Notes under the pieces: generated by a model | What the model saw: only the letters and a program-made list of their open reading frames with translations | Databases searched by the model: none | What the model was told of the DNA's origin: nothing | Translations under genes and position numbers: made by a program | From: Halichondria panicea | Lineage: Eukaryota; Porifera; Demospongiae; Suberitida; Halichondriidae | Reading direction: 5' to 3' | Length of the DNA: 64,000 bases | Assembly: GCF_963675165.1 (NCBI RefSeq) | Contig: NC_087389.1 | Coordinates: forward strand, 4,400,830-4,464,829 | Shown: one piece after another, positions 57,801-64,000 of the stretch | Layout of the letters: each line of letters starts with the position of its first letter | Numbering within the stretch: the stretch's first letter is position 1

Positions 57801-60800
57801 AGTGAAGTAACTGTAGCTCAGGAACAAATGCAGCTTCAGAAAACAGCCACTATAAAAGGATTCACATCGTATGGCGTCCTATAGTGCAGGTGCAGAGGTG
57901 TCACGTGAAGCACAAGACAACACAAGTTATTTCATGAGAACAGATAATTTGGGAGGAAACACAAAATCTATATATACGTAGCTGTTAACAATGATTAGGA
58001 CAACATGTACGTGTGTACACCAAGTTAGTCGATCACTATAATTATATAGATTCAATAATTATATAGCTAGCCATTATTAGCACAGTTTCTATGTTATAGT
58101 ATAGACGAGATGACGGATTTAAGAACAGTGTTAATAATTAGTGTAAGTGTTAATAATTAGTGTAAGTGGTGGTGATACTCTAGGACTATGTTGTATAGCA
58201 ATATGTCTGGGAATTGTCTGCCGTATTTTGAACGATACAAATAATCGTCCATGAACTCTATTGGAGCCAAGAAAAGTAAGAACAGGCAGGGTCACATATA
58301 CAAGGATTGACATGCCATGGTGTGCGGAGGCGTTACATCACTCAGCAATTACAACAACCAATTGGATATTAAACAACTTAGAGTATCTTAACTGTGAGTT
58401 TGATATCTCAATTTGTCATGACCAGTGACAATTGATCTTAAACCACATCATATAGCGCACTTAAAATGACCCCAACACTCAGACATGCTACAGGAAGACA
58501 ATGTTTGGGGAAATATGAAACAGGAAGTTACTGCAAAGGATTATTATTTGGGAGAAAAATACAAAGTCTAAATAGCTGTTAACACATAATCAGGTCAATA
58601 AGTCGTGCTTAAGTACACTGAGTTAGTCGATACTGCAAAGGATTATTATTTGGGAGAAAAATACGAAGTCTAAATAGCTGTTAACACATAATCAGGTCAA
58701 TAAGTCGTGCTTAAGTACACTGAGTTAGTCGATCACTATAGAGTCAGTAATTATATAGCTAGTACAGTTTTTGAAGTACAGATGAGATGACAGTGATACC
58801 AGCTATCAGTCAAGCGCAGAACAGACTATCCAATACTGGCCTCAATTTTCAACACTGATATTTGGTGGACTTGGTGGTGGTATTCCAGGACTAATCTGTC
58901 TAGCAATAATTATGTCTGGGGTGTATGTGCCGTCATTTGAGACATAGAAATAATCTCTCGAGTGGAGCAAATTGCAAGAGTAAGAATAATAGCCTCCTTC
59001 ACTGGCCTCTGAAGAAGAAGTGCGGCCTGGAATTGAAGCAAGAGTAAGAACAGCTAGGGCCACTTATCAGAGAGGAGCAGAATATAATGCCGCCGCCACA
59101 GTAGAACCACAACAACCTATCGCTTTCTCAATTCCAATGATACGTATGCATCAAACTAGTGCATTGAGACAACGTTATATTGGTGAGACGGTCAATGACA
59201 GATTAATTATTATCAAATGAACTACCACCCTCATACTTATAAGGTTCAAGCACAAGGAACAGCTTTGCCTTCTTACACTGAAGTAATACAAGAGAATAGA
59301 TCGCAGGAACTATTTTGGGTGTGGTTTAACTGGAAATAGAGAGCAGCATTATCCTCTAGACAGAACCGCATCAATTAGATTTGAGGTAGGGTCGTTTTTA
59401 GCAGTGGCTATTTTCTGAAATGTGGCCACCATGCTATTTTCGGCCAAGCTGCACGATCCCAAGGGTGGCCGGATTAACAAGAGTCTACTGTATCGAGATG
59501 GGAATGAGTTTAATAGCAAAATGGACTCGGATTACAGTGACTGTTTCGCGGTGGTCATAGTTGCGAGGCTTTGGCTAGAAGTGGTTGTACAAGCAAAACT
59601 TCAAAGCAAGAAGTTGGAGAACAGTCAGTGTCATTGGATAACGAGCACTTACGGACAACAACTTGAACTGAATGGCTACGTATATACATAATTTCATGAG
59701 CGTGCATGTATGTCATCATGCATTTAGCCAACAATTTTTTATAATTTGTGATTCACAATCACATTCTACTGCCTATATTGTACCATGTCATATGCCTTAA
59801 ATCAGTACATGTATACAGTGAAACCTCTAATCCCTTATATATAAAACAGCCATTTAACTGTGTTAGCAGGCCACTTCTCTTTATTGCTGGCAACCATGCA
59901 GGTCAATATTACACACACAATAATTATTAAGGGTGACCACAGGTTTCATTGTGTATAACACAACACGTACATACATATTTATAAGCAAGTGTATATCATA
60001 ATACAGTATATATAGTACAATCATGTGTAGCATCAGAATTATAAATAAATGCACATGCAAGTTGATAAGTTGTTTAATGCATGTACAAACACAAGGGAGA
60101 TCATTTCCTTTGTGAACGTTATACACTATACTTTTCACAAAAGAGCTAACAGTAGCAGCCAACTATCAAAGAATTTGTATGCTAATAAGTATTCTTGGCT
60201 CAGAGAAGACACTACACTTAGGTCACAGTATAGGACAGTATAGACACATCAGAAGCAGCTAACAATCTATTATAGCTACCTAAAGAGCAGTTAGAGTATA
60301 CTTCTGAGATTCAAAAGTCTATACATGTATATAGCTTATATGTACCAGTAGCTGCTCACTAATGGAGAGACCGGGTCTTACCATCCCCACAGAGTCACTA
60401 AACACAGTCATTATTGTGAGCACAGCCTCTGCTACTGGACTTATTGTGCTACTGGTACTCAACCTCTTTGTGTGTGGATGTATCGTGGCAATGTGCCTCA
60501 AACAAAGAAATGAACCAACGTACCAACGATGCACACCGACGTCAGTGCCTTCAGTGCCTTCGATTAGGGCTCCTGTTAGAGTACAGTTCCAAGAAGAAGC
60601 TAACTACTCTGAAATAGCTCCTCGTACTGAAGACATGTTCCAAATGAGGCTAATACAGAATCATCGTATTACAATGAGTCAACCACATTTGATGACAACG
60701 TCATTTGGACCTCACGGTCTACATAGTGAACATGTAGCTATGAGTCAACCGCACTTGTCTACAAGACAATGGATATCGCAGAGAACAACTTCTTTCGAGA

Positions 60801-63800
60801 ATATTTACTCATCAGTCGTGGATTCTCAAGAAGATCTAACCGAAGAACACATCCACCAGGTACATGCATGCATACACGTACAATGTCTGCTAATACAAGC
60901 TAGTAGTAAATCATTATGACACCCGGCTCATTAGATTAGGCACAAAATGCCATAGGCTAATGGTACAGAGTCCCCGTAGATTAAGTATACAGACAGATAG
61001 AGGATTCATAGATAATTCAGGCACACATGGATTAGTGAATCTCATCAGTTTGATAAGGTACAAACTATTGCACTCTCTTAAAGGTGTACATATAGTACAG
61101 TACATATAGTACAGTACATGTACATGATGGTCTAACCTCTCTAATTGCATGGGGAGGCAGTGAACATTTGCACTGATACAAAAGCAGTATAATTATGAAC
61201 ATCAACTCTCCTACGTCTTTTAAAAACAGTCGCTATGTATTAGAGTGAACTTCTTTATGTCCACACCTTTATGCCCTACATAATTATGCTCATATACAAA
61301 TTGTGCAAAGGTTAGGCCAGCCATTATTACACCAGCAAAATTTAAGTACCATGTATAAAATCGTTTCTCAGCATAAGTATACACAAATGCTCCGAGGCTC
61401 TGAAGTGTTGTGATGGTGTATGTACGGTAGCTATAAAGTACATTATTATAATATTGCTATACAGGTCCCTTTGTACCGTGAACTGGAGGGGGTGCCCATG
61501 AGAAGGGAGTACTCGAGTGAGAGACATCTGTCACTAGGGGAACGAGCATACACACTACAGAACTCGCTGTCACAGAGCGCAGAAATAACACTGATTTAGG
61601 AAACGCTTAATTATCACTGTTATCTATTTATTGTGTTTACGAATACTTATAGGGACTGTATTTTCTGAAAGTGCATGCCAACATTTAATGATATAATCTA
61701 AGAATAGCAACAACAATACCTGAAACTAAAAAACGTTCACAAGATTATTGTAAAACAAAATTGAAAGTGCATTATAATTATGCAAACAATCTCCAAATGT
61801 TTACTAAGCATGGGTATTTCGTTTACTACAACAAGTTCAAACACGGTTAAAATTTCGCAAGCAATAGCAAATGAAATATTCACAACAAATTACCCACTGC
61901 ATTCAAAAACTATTACACAGATGATTACTGAAGCTACAGTTATCCACACAATGTTAAGTCTTAGAGAACATCTCTTAACAACACGCACAGCTTATAACTA
62001 TAGTAAAACCATAACAGAAAACGTATGGGGATTTCATATTAAAGCACCTGACAATGCAATGGTACACATTGTACAGTTAGAAATGAGCCTCAACGTTAAT
62101 TATACAGTATTAATTACTAGCAAGTGAAAACCTTTGCGACTAAGCCAAATCAGCAGAAATGTTTACACTTTCGCGATCTGCGTTCTGGCAAGGATCATCA
62201 TATCATCGTAATATCTGTATTAAATAGGTTTTTGCGAAGCAATCAAAACTCGCAAAATTCGCGTATGTTTGATGCTCGATGCTCGCAAACATTCTAGTAA
62301 TAGTAATTACGGTGGTTGCACTCAAACTAATGTGGTTAGCCCTTTATTTACATAATTGCACAATGAATCGACAGTCCATAAATTATTATGCCCACTACAA
62401 AAACATTCTCTTTACAAAAATGTACATTTCAACCATTCTTTCTATTGACTGACTCACTGCATGTAGACTGTTCCTGAGGTTATCCATAACGTGGTTGAGG
62501 TTGCCAGCTATGACCTTTGCCCTCCTCTCAAGGTCACCCAGGACGTCGGGATCAATGAGGGACACACCCTCCGAGAGCTGGGACAGAGGTAACGTCCAAA
62601 TCAGTGAAATAAAAAAAAAATGACATGTAGTGGGCATAACAATTAAAATTAACGTATGGCCTGTGTATACAATAGCTACGTAGCAACTACGTTCTTATAA
62701 ATTTTTCAATGCTACATGTAGGACTAAAATTGAGATATTGGCCTCCTCTTCCTATGGTTGATACAGCTGGCACTTGATAAGTAATTAAAAGGTCACGTAC
62801 AAGTACAGTGTGTATTGTAAAAACAAATGAATGTGTGTGCAGCTAGAACGAATAGAGCTTACCCCAACTTCGTAGGAGTTCTCTTCAGCGTCTGTACAGT
62901 ACATGAACAAAGTCACATCAGAGCATTAGTTAATAATTATGTTATGTTAATTGCAATGTATAAACTTAGTAGTACTTGGACTGAAAGATCACGAGATATA
63001 CTCACTAGCTGTTCCGGATAAAGATCTTTCCCAAGATCTTTCTTTATCATAAACTGAATGTACGTATTAACGATTTAGATACCCACGCATGTAGCCACGC
63101 CCACCTTCACTGTCCTCTCCCTCCACCTCCGCCCCCTCCTCTCCGTCATACTTCTCCAGTACATCAACTGCCACCTCATCAGCCACCAGCTCACTGTGGG
63201 GGGTATTACATGTTTAATTGAAATACTCTAGGGGTACCCTCAGGCTAGAAATACACGCACAAAACCATTGTGGCATCAGAATAAAATGTATTCTGCTGCG
63301 CTATATATACTACAGACCTTAACATAGAGGTAATCTACACCATGATGATCGATGTAAGCTAGGTAGGGTTAGGGTTAGTCCATATAACCTACTTTCATTC
63401 ACATGTTCTAGACCCATACCCCTAACCTGAACCGAAACCCAGCTAGTGTACACCTTATACGAAATGCAAAAACTTTATACTCAATATTTACTGTAAGTAG
63501 CCTCTTGGACATCGATGTATAATTATTTGCACGAGCAAAAAGGAAGTACATTCACACACACCCACACCCACACCCACCCACGCACACACACAAGAACACA
63601 CCTCTTATTATTCTTGCTGGTGGGTCTGGCATAGAGCAAACCAGGGGATTCGAATTCCGTAACCCTGGCAATGTTGCCCTCCTTATTGATCATTAGATAA
63701 GGGGACATTCGTCCACTCTTCTCGCCCCCTGAGGCCACATCTGTTTCCTCAGTACCTGTTCGTCCCACCTCACCACCTGTGGCCAACTGCTCCTCATTAA
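39850..63800 (-). CDS. BORCS6: BORCS6 (lyspersin), 7 exons, 5' end beyond window
   Basis: BORCS6 is a subunit of BORC, the complex that couples lysosomes to ARL8 and kinesin. Exons found, all joined in phase by GT-AG: 63800-63602, 63193-63105, 62891-62863, 62577-62458, 40962-40879, 40135-40059, 39904-39850. The conserved C-terminal helical region reads across the last four exons: IDPDVLGDLERR, then SVCSKQSIELHRESVDNL, SNIKAMYVFMSKFEELHKSL, GPLQQIASQ and REVDIKLRVLERQF, followed by a stop. It matches the order and spacing of vertebrate BORCS6 (IDPEVLRDLE, YRDAVDSL, MYTLLARCEEL, RQVRDIRRTLEVLE). The N-terminal part is acidic and low in complexity. The first exon is beyond 64000. The intron from 40963 to 62457 holds a cluster of other genes. 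Confidence 0.9.
41282..41531. mobile_element. MITE with 8-base duplication
   Basis: The left end CAGGAGCCCATAAAGAGAAG and the right end CTTCTCTTTATGGGCTCCTG are inverted repeats of about 27 bases, including GGAGCGGC/GCCGCTCC. GGATCTAT lies directly before the left end and overlaps the right end, fitting an eight-base duplication of hAT type. The interior is noncoding. Confidence 0.75.
41820..42668 (-). CDS. single-pass membrane protein with PPSY/PPAY motifs
   Basis: Exon 1 (42668-42267) and exon 2 (42116-41820) join in frame (GQGQ to RAAG), giving about 232 residues. A short outer N-terminus carries aromatic residues. The membrane span is about 21-44 with flanking cysteines (YCFRMC) that could be palmitoylated. 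A long arginine-, asparagine- and tyrosine-rich cytosolic tail follows. Exon 2 holds two WW-domain ligands, APPSY (about 162-166) and PPAY (about 205-208). The neighbour at 43072-43848 has the same exon layout, so the two are tandem paralogs. The architecture resembles adaptors for NEDD4-type ubiquitin ligases; that role is inferred. The gene lies in the large BORCS6 intron. Confidence 0.75.
43072..43848 (-). CDS. single-pass membrane protein with PPPPY/PPAY motifs
   Basis: Exon 1 (43848-43531) ends at CACAG-GTAACT and exon 2 (43302-43072) begins after TATAG, joining in frame to give about 182 residues. The membrane span is about 14-35 and is followed by YCSRFRR. The tail has a YQYYSPPSP stretch, then PPPPY (126-130) and LPPAY (167-171) in exon 2. 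Intron position, span and motif spacing match the gene at 41820-42668. Neither is closely similar in sequence to the plus-strand family, but both share its layout of outer stub, span, and paired proline-tyrosine motifs. Confidence 0.75.
44065..44587 (+). repeat. 263-base tandem duplication of a promoter region
   Basis: The block 44065-44320 is repeated almost without change at 44328-44587, directly before the gene at 44600. The visible differences include four extra bases that create TATATAAG in the proximal copy only. Confidence 0.9.
44555..44562 (+). promoter_or_regulatory. TATA box
   Basis: TATATAAG lies 38 bases before the start codon at 44600 and is absent from the upstream copy of the duplicated block. 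Confidence 0.45.
44600..45178 (+). CDS. L/PPxY single-pass membrane protein
   Basis: A single-exon gene encodes 192 residues from the ATG at 44600; an in-frame ATG at 44486 lies upstream of the TATA box and is disfavoured. The membrane span is about 8-33, with a cysteine cluster (CVGCC) at its inner end. The tail contains PTRRSRVIYQRGAEIT (54-69), the family core DSIGETVNDRSLSN-like segment, PPPSY (108-112) and LPSY (122-125). PPxY and LPxY are ligands for WW domains, typical of NEDD4-family ligase adaptors. At 164-179 the PTRRSRVIYQRGAEIT segment appears a second time and replaces the ending seen in relatives. It lies in the BORCS6 intron. Confidence 0.8.
   Translation: MAIDSSVLYLVSLIGGALLVALYIAMCVGCCIAHLRRRNESYSRRGDDHTPLLPTRRSRVIYQRGAEITAATGPQYTFTISNPLTNALKPESDAIGETVNDRSLSNEPPPSYNEVQEQGTALPSYTEVIQENRLQKSINAAGLSKVTVAQEQRQLQETATTLVPTRRSRVIYQRGAEITRIDKPQPPCRDVT
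45179..46409. other. intergenic with a duplicated 3' flank
   Basis: The block at about 45431-45850 (GCTGAAGTGATCC, CCAGGAACAAT, AGGAGCCAT, TATTCATGTCAC, CACTTCAGTGCTCTAGTT) recurs in the same order at 56520-56880. The 3' flanks of two paralogous genes were thus duplicated with them. No gene is seen. Confidence 0.55.
46410..46770. repeat. dispersed repeat A, copy 2
   Basis: This copy matches 780-1065 (GGGTGGGGCTG, TTTTGTGTCAAGCCATTTG, AGATACTGGCGTCTAGAA, GGATATAAACTAGTTATAAC). It is noncoding. Confidence 0.6.
46755..46882. repeat. imperfect inverted repeat
   Basis: TTATAACACGTGCACTCGGG and TATATTGCACT on the left are mirrored by AGTGCAATATATTCCATACA and CCCGTGTTATAA on the right, around a GCCCTCGGGGCTGGCGCCC centre. 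It adjoins repeat A and may be its end. Confidence 0.65.
47339..47346 (+). promoter_or_regulatory. TATA box
   Basis: TATAAAAG sits in a block (GTGTGTATAAAAGTACACCA) conserved before the paralog at 53766. It lies about 90 bases before the start codon at 47437. Confidence 0.6.
47437..48060 (+). CDS. L/PPxY single-pass membrane protein
   Basis: A single-exon gene encodes 207 residues starting MTVIPAISQ, the start shared by four paralogs; an in-frame ATG nine codons upstream is not conserved. The outer stub is Ser/Thr rich, the membrane span is about 26-50, and a basic stop-transfer follows. An asparagine/aspartate tract (87-102) encoded by AAC and GAC codon runs follows. The core DSIDETVNDRSLSNQ leads to PPPSY (150-154) and LPSY (164-167), then NRLQESVETINAAGPSE. 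Paired PPxY/LPxY motifs suggest recruitment of WW-domain ubiquitin ligases to a membrane; the extracellular role is unknown. It is closest to the gene at 53766, including upstream and downstream flanks. Confidence 0.82.
   Translation: MTVIPAISQAQNRPSNTGSDSSTSSTLLISGLGVGIPGLIGIAIFLGIVCRVMKDRINHPRTRTISTRVDPGVRRIRLIHYRQTEYNNNDDNDNNNNDDNDDVATAAATLAPQQLLAFSLPQTSQLRQPVNTDSDSIDETVNDRSLSNQPPPSYYEVQAQGKALPSYTEVIQENRLQESVETINAAGPSEVTVAQEQRQFQETAATS
48972..49729 (+). mobile_element. BEL/Pao retrotransposon integrase remnant
   Basis: Reading the plus strand across several in-frame stops gives an integrase core end (ISDNTKTF, APW-GG-FE, LRKSVGK) followed by LTPSHLYTG and a DUF5641-type C-terminal region (FWKRWKQEY, LQVGEVVAVY, HPRG-RLGRVEEL), as in BEL/Pao elements. 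The stops show the copy is dead. No LTRs were found. A direct repeat of about 28 bases containing GTATATCATTATAATTACGT flanks it (48928 and 49936). Confidence 0.8.
49935..51497. other. intergenic, copies of gene-flank sequence
   Basis: No gene is supported. The region at 50140-50290 (GACATGGCATATTGGACTCC, ACACTAACAGCTTGGGGAAT) repeats 46965-47100. The region at about 51185-51300 repeats the 3' flank found at 48450 and 54680 (GCTTGTACAACCACC). These are relics of a duplicated unit whose gene was lost. Confidence 0.5.
50475..50666. mobile_element. MITE, TACCGTATAGC termini
   Basis: TACCGTATAGCTGGTAATTT at the left is mirrored by TTACCCGCTATACGGTA at the right, with CGAAATTTTAACG/CGAAATTTTTACTC inner arms. 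It is noncoding. Related ends occur near 14290-14320 and 7264-7490. Confidence 0.7.
51498..51960. repeat. dispersed repeat B, copy 2
   Basis: This is the same element as 26061-26612, starting AATGAAAGCACCGCGGGTGC and ending with the CGCTTGCGCATGCGCACC box. The copies differ by scattered substitutions and short indels. Confidence 0.8.
52429..53352. mobile_element. piggyBac-type element with TTAA duplication
   Basis: The element begins CCCTTTAACCGTC and ends GACGGTTAAAGGG, a perfect 13-base inverted pair. It is flanked on both sides by TTAA (52425-52428 and 53353-53356). TTAA duplication with CCC..GGG ends is diagnostic of piggyBac. At 924 bases it is too short for a whole transposase. Confidence 0.88.
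52886..53140 (-). CDS. acidic N-terminal piece of piggyBac-like transposase
   Basis: Inside the piggyBac element an 84-residue frame starts MARLFTCADVLEQLEDSN and is rich in Asp, Glu, Ser and Gly (SSGDDSAYEGE). This is the character of the N-terminal region of piggyBac transposases and PGBD proteins. The catalytic DDD core is missing, so no activity is expected. An upstream in-frame extension to 53221 lacks these features. Confidence 0.55.
   Translation of the reverse strand: MARLFTCADVLEQLEDSNGDVSSGDDSAYEGERIVGYLPKATSFMPDADELSGTEDMHDMDLDARAMDQDGERPGEGSLCDSGK
53695..53702 (+). promoter_or_regulatory. TATA box
   Basis: TATAAAAG lies about 65 bases before the start codon at 53766, in the same conserved block as at 47339. 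Confidence 0.6.
53766..54341 (+). CDS. L/PPxY single-pass membrane protein
   Basis: A single-exon gene encodes 191 residues and is the closest relative of the gene at 47437. The start MTVIPAISQAQNRPSNTG, the Ser/Thr stub, the span and the tail are nearly identical. It lacks a block of about ten residues after the span and has a shorter, differently ordered Asn/Asp codon tract. PPPSY and LPSY are present (LPSYTEAIQ). The conserved 5' block and at least 350 bases of 3' flank are also shared with 47437, so a unit of well over 1 kb was duplicated. Confidence 0.82.
   Translation: MTVIPAISQAQNRPSNTGSDSSTSSTLLIGGLGVGIPGLIGIAIFLGIICRVMKDRINHPRTRATSTRRIQYRQTNNDDNYNDNDNDDAATATVATLAPQQRLAFSLPQLRQPVNTDSDSISETVNDRSLSNQPPPSYYEVQAQEKALPSYTEAIQENRLQESVETINAAGPSEVTVAKEQTQFQETAATS
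55263..55270 (+). promoter_or_regulatory. TATA box
   Basis: TATATAAG followed by TACACT lies about 80 bases before the start codon at 55350, in the position of the TATA boxes of the paralogs. Confidence 0.5.
55350..55970 (+). CDS. L/PPxY single-pass membrane protein
   Basis: A single-exon gene encodes 206 residues. It starts MTVIPAISQAQNRPSNTGPN; the span is about 24-47 and is followed by CMCRHLRHRN. Instead of the Asn/Asp tract it has ATYQRGAEYNAAATIQ, related to the YQRGAEIT segment of the gene at 44600. PPPSY is followed by YKV where relatives have YEV, and then by LPSY. The C-terminus (RIDIPHPSEGAETSHEAQD) is longer than in the 47437 pair. This mosaic of segments from different paralogs suggests gene conversion. 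Confidence 0.82.
   Translation: MTVIPAISQAQNRPSNTGPNFSPLIYGGLGGIPGLICIAICLGCMCRHLRHRNNHPRRFMFRVEPIAGVRTARATYQRGAEYNAAATIQPQQPIAFSIPMVPQTSALRQPVNTDSDSIGKTVNDRSLSNEPPPSYYKVQEQGTALPSYTEVIQENRSQESVETINTAGPSEITVDQELQETVTTRIDIPHPSEGAETSHEAQDNTV
55971..57232. other. intergenic, duplicated flank
   Basis: No gene is supported. It contains the 56520-56880 block shared with 45431-45850. Confidence 0.4.
57233..57240 (+). promoter_or_regulatory. TATA box
   Basis: TATATAAG lies about 66 bases before the start codon at 57306. Confidence 0.5.
57306..57884 (+). CDS. L/PPxY single-pass membrane protein
   Basis: A single-exon gene encodes 192 residues starting MTVIPPISQSQNRTSN. The membrane span (about 24-48) is rich in valine and ends in a cysteine cluster (CLICICCHLRKRN), a likely palmitoylation site. 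The tail has ATYHNQRGAEYN, DSIDEIVNDKSLSNQ, PPPSY and LPSY, then NRLQESVETINAAGPSE as in the 47437 pair. The C-terminal end (IKGFTSYGVL) is unique. It is more diverged in the stub and span than in the tail, which suggests stronger constraint on the cytosolic motifs. Confidence 0.82.
   Translation: MTVIPPISQSQNRTSNIDPSGLSWLYYVAIVVGVVCITVCLICICCHLRKRNDRPQESTRSNVVPRFIETSGATYHNQRGAEYNVDTRPQQTFTFSIPMVRALRQPVSTDSDSIDEIVNDKSLSNQPPPSYYEVQAQGKDLPSYTETIQENRLQESVETINAAGPSEVTVAQEQMQLQKTATIKGFTSYGVL
58110..58345 (+). pseudogene. truncated L/PPxY gene copy
   Basis: Relics of the start region, span (TATAGCAATATGTCTGGGAA, CTGCCGT) and C-terminus (ACAAGGATTGACATGCCATG) follow each other. The central part with the PPPSY and LPSY codons is deleted, and a stop follows the start. 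A short repeat TTAATAATTAGTGTAAGTG occurs twice at its beginning. Confidence 0.75.
58788..59310 (+). pseudogene. decayed L/PPxY gene copy
   Basis: This copy is closest to 55350. It begins ATGACAGTGATACCAGCTAT, but a lost base after the NTG codons breaks the frame. An insertion of about 50 bases at about 58990-59040 is flanked by GCAAGAGTAAGAA on both sides. The region TNTDSDS is deleted, and further breaks surround the PPPSY-equivalent (CTACCACCCTCATAC). The copy stops at about 59310, where a transposon fragment begins. Confidence 0.8.
59310..59496. mobile_element. CAGTAGACTCTT-type element fragment
   Basis: The sequence TTTTGGGTGTGGTTTAACTG to CCGGATTAACAAGAGTCTACTG matches the interior and end of the elements at 13765-14110 and 16071-16295. 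It truncates the 3' end of the neighbouring pseudogene. Confidence 0.6.
59497..60361. other. intergenic, nothing recognised
   Basis: Apart from a short frame at 59422-59691 that begins inside the transposon fragment, no gene or repeat is supported. Confidence 0.35.
60362..61599 (+). CDS. single-pass membrane protein with YxxPhi motifs
   Basis: Exon 1 (60362-60859, donor CACCAG-GTACAT) and exon 2 (61465-61599, acceptor CTATACAG) join in frame, giving 210 residues. The outer stub is about 15 residues and the membrane span about 16-44, with cysteines at its inner end (CGCIVAMC). The tail has three tyrosine motifs, NYSEI (Y82), IYSSV (Y149) and LYREL (Y170), and the hexapeptide MSQPHL twice (105-110, 127-132). 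There is no PPxY motif. Size and topology match the neighbours, but the tail suggests SH2- or clathrin-adaptor binding. It is the last gene of the cluster inside the BORCS6 intron. Confidence 0.75.
61600..62457. other. end of large BORCS6 intron
   Basis: A 115-residue open frame at 61780-62127 is Thr/Ile/Asn-rich with no recognisable domain, and I do not accept it as a gene. No other feature is seen before the BORCS6 exon at 62458. Confidence 0.3.
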
Positions 63801-64000
63801 CTGATGTGTCTAATAAACAAAATTTGAATATTCGCAGGGATTATCTTCAGAGTGAACAACAACGCACACTATAATTTCGGACATAGTTAAGTATATGAAT
63901 ATGGGGATAATCCACGGGTATAATGGACATGGATGAGACACAATCAAGAGATTTACTATATAGCAAAGGTGAAATAAGTGCATGTATAATAATTATGGTT

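Noticed and set aside
61780-62127. 115-residue open frame on the plus strand
   Set aside because: It has biased composition, no recognisable domain, no paralog in the window and no promoter or splice support.

Overview
The window looks like nuclear DNA of an early-branching animal, most likely a demosponge. It carries conserved animal genes with introns (NPHP4, BORCS6, MANBAL), some introns only 50-60 bases long, large arrays of young lineage-specific membrane-protein genes, and a dense load of short inverted-repeat transposons. The sponge assignment is inference from these traits; no species can be named.

Region 1 (1-20.8 kb) is an array of type II membrane proteins with a fibrinogen-like extracellular C-terminal domain. 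Three copies are intact (5990-7168 and 10111-11667 on +, 14530-15816 on -). One is broken only by a two-base insertion (2129-3312). At least five more are decayed (about 1150, 4345, 8290, 8690 and 18695), two of them split by transposons: a 313-base hAT-like element and a 1050-base element with a 9-base target duplication. The intact proteins share a cytosolic tail with tyrosines, one membrane span, a coiled-coil stalk and a cysteine-rich head. They resemble lectin-like recognition receptors, but the ligand is unknown.

Region 2 (20.9-38.9 kb) holds MANBAL (+) and, tail to tail with it, a nearly complete NPHP4 gene (-) that I could assemble into 31 exons with every junction in frame. Two unrelated genes sit inside NPHP4 introns on the same strand: an intronless SLC15/POT-like transporter (31049-32833) and a two-exon secreted cysteine-rich protein (33964-34896). 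Three minisatellites, one of them coding, lie in the same gene.

Region 3 (39.8-64 kb) is BORCS6, a subunit of the lysosome-positioning complex BORC, on the - strand. Its fourth and fifth visible exons are 21.5 kb apart. That single intron contains a whole second gene cluster: seven intact single-pass membrane proteins plus two pseudogenes. Six of the intact proteins carry paired PPxY/LPxY-type WW-domain-binding motifs in the cytosolic tail; the seventh (60362-61599) instead has YxxPhi tyrosine motifs. The cluster also carries a piggyBac element with TTAA duplications, a BEL/Pao integrase remnant and several miniature transposons.

The main candidates for something undescribed are the two expanding families (fibrinogen-like type II proteins and L/PPxY adaptors) and the nesting of the second family in a BORC-subunit intron. 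Functions of both families are inferred from architecture only.
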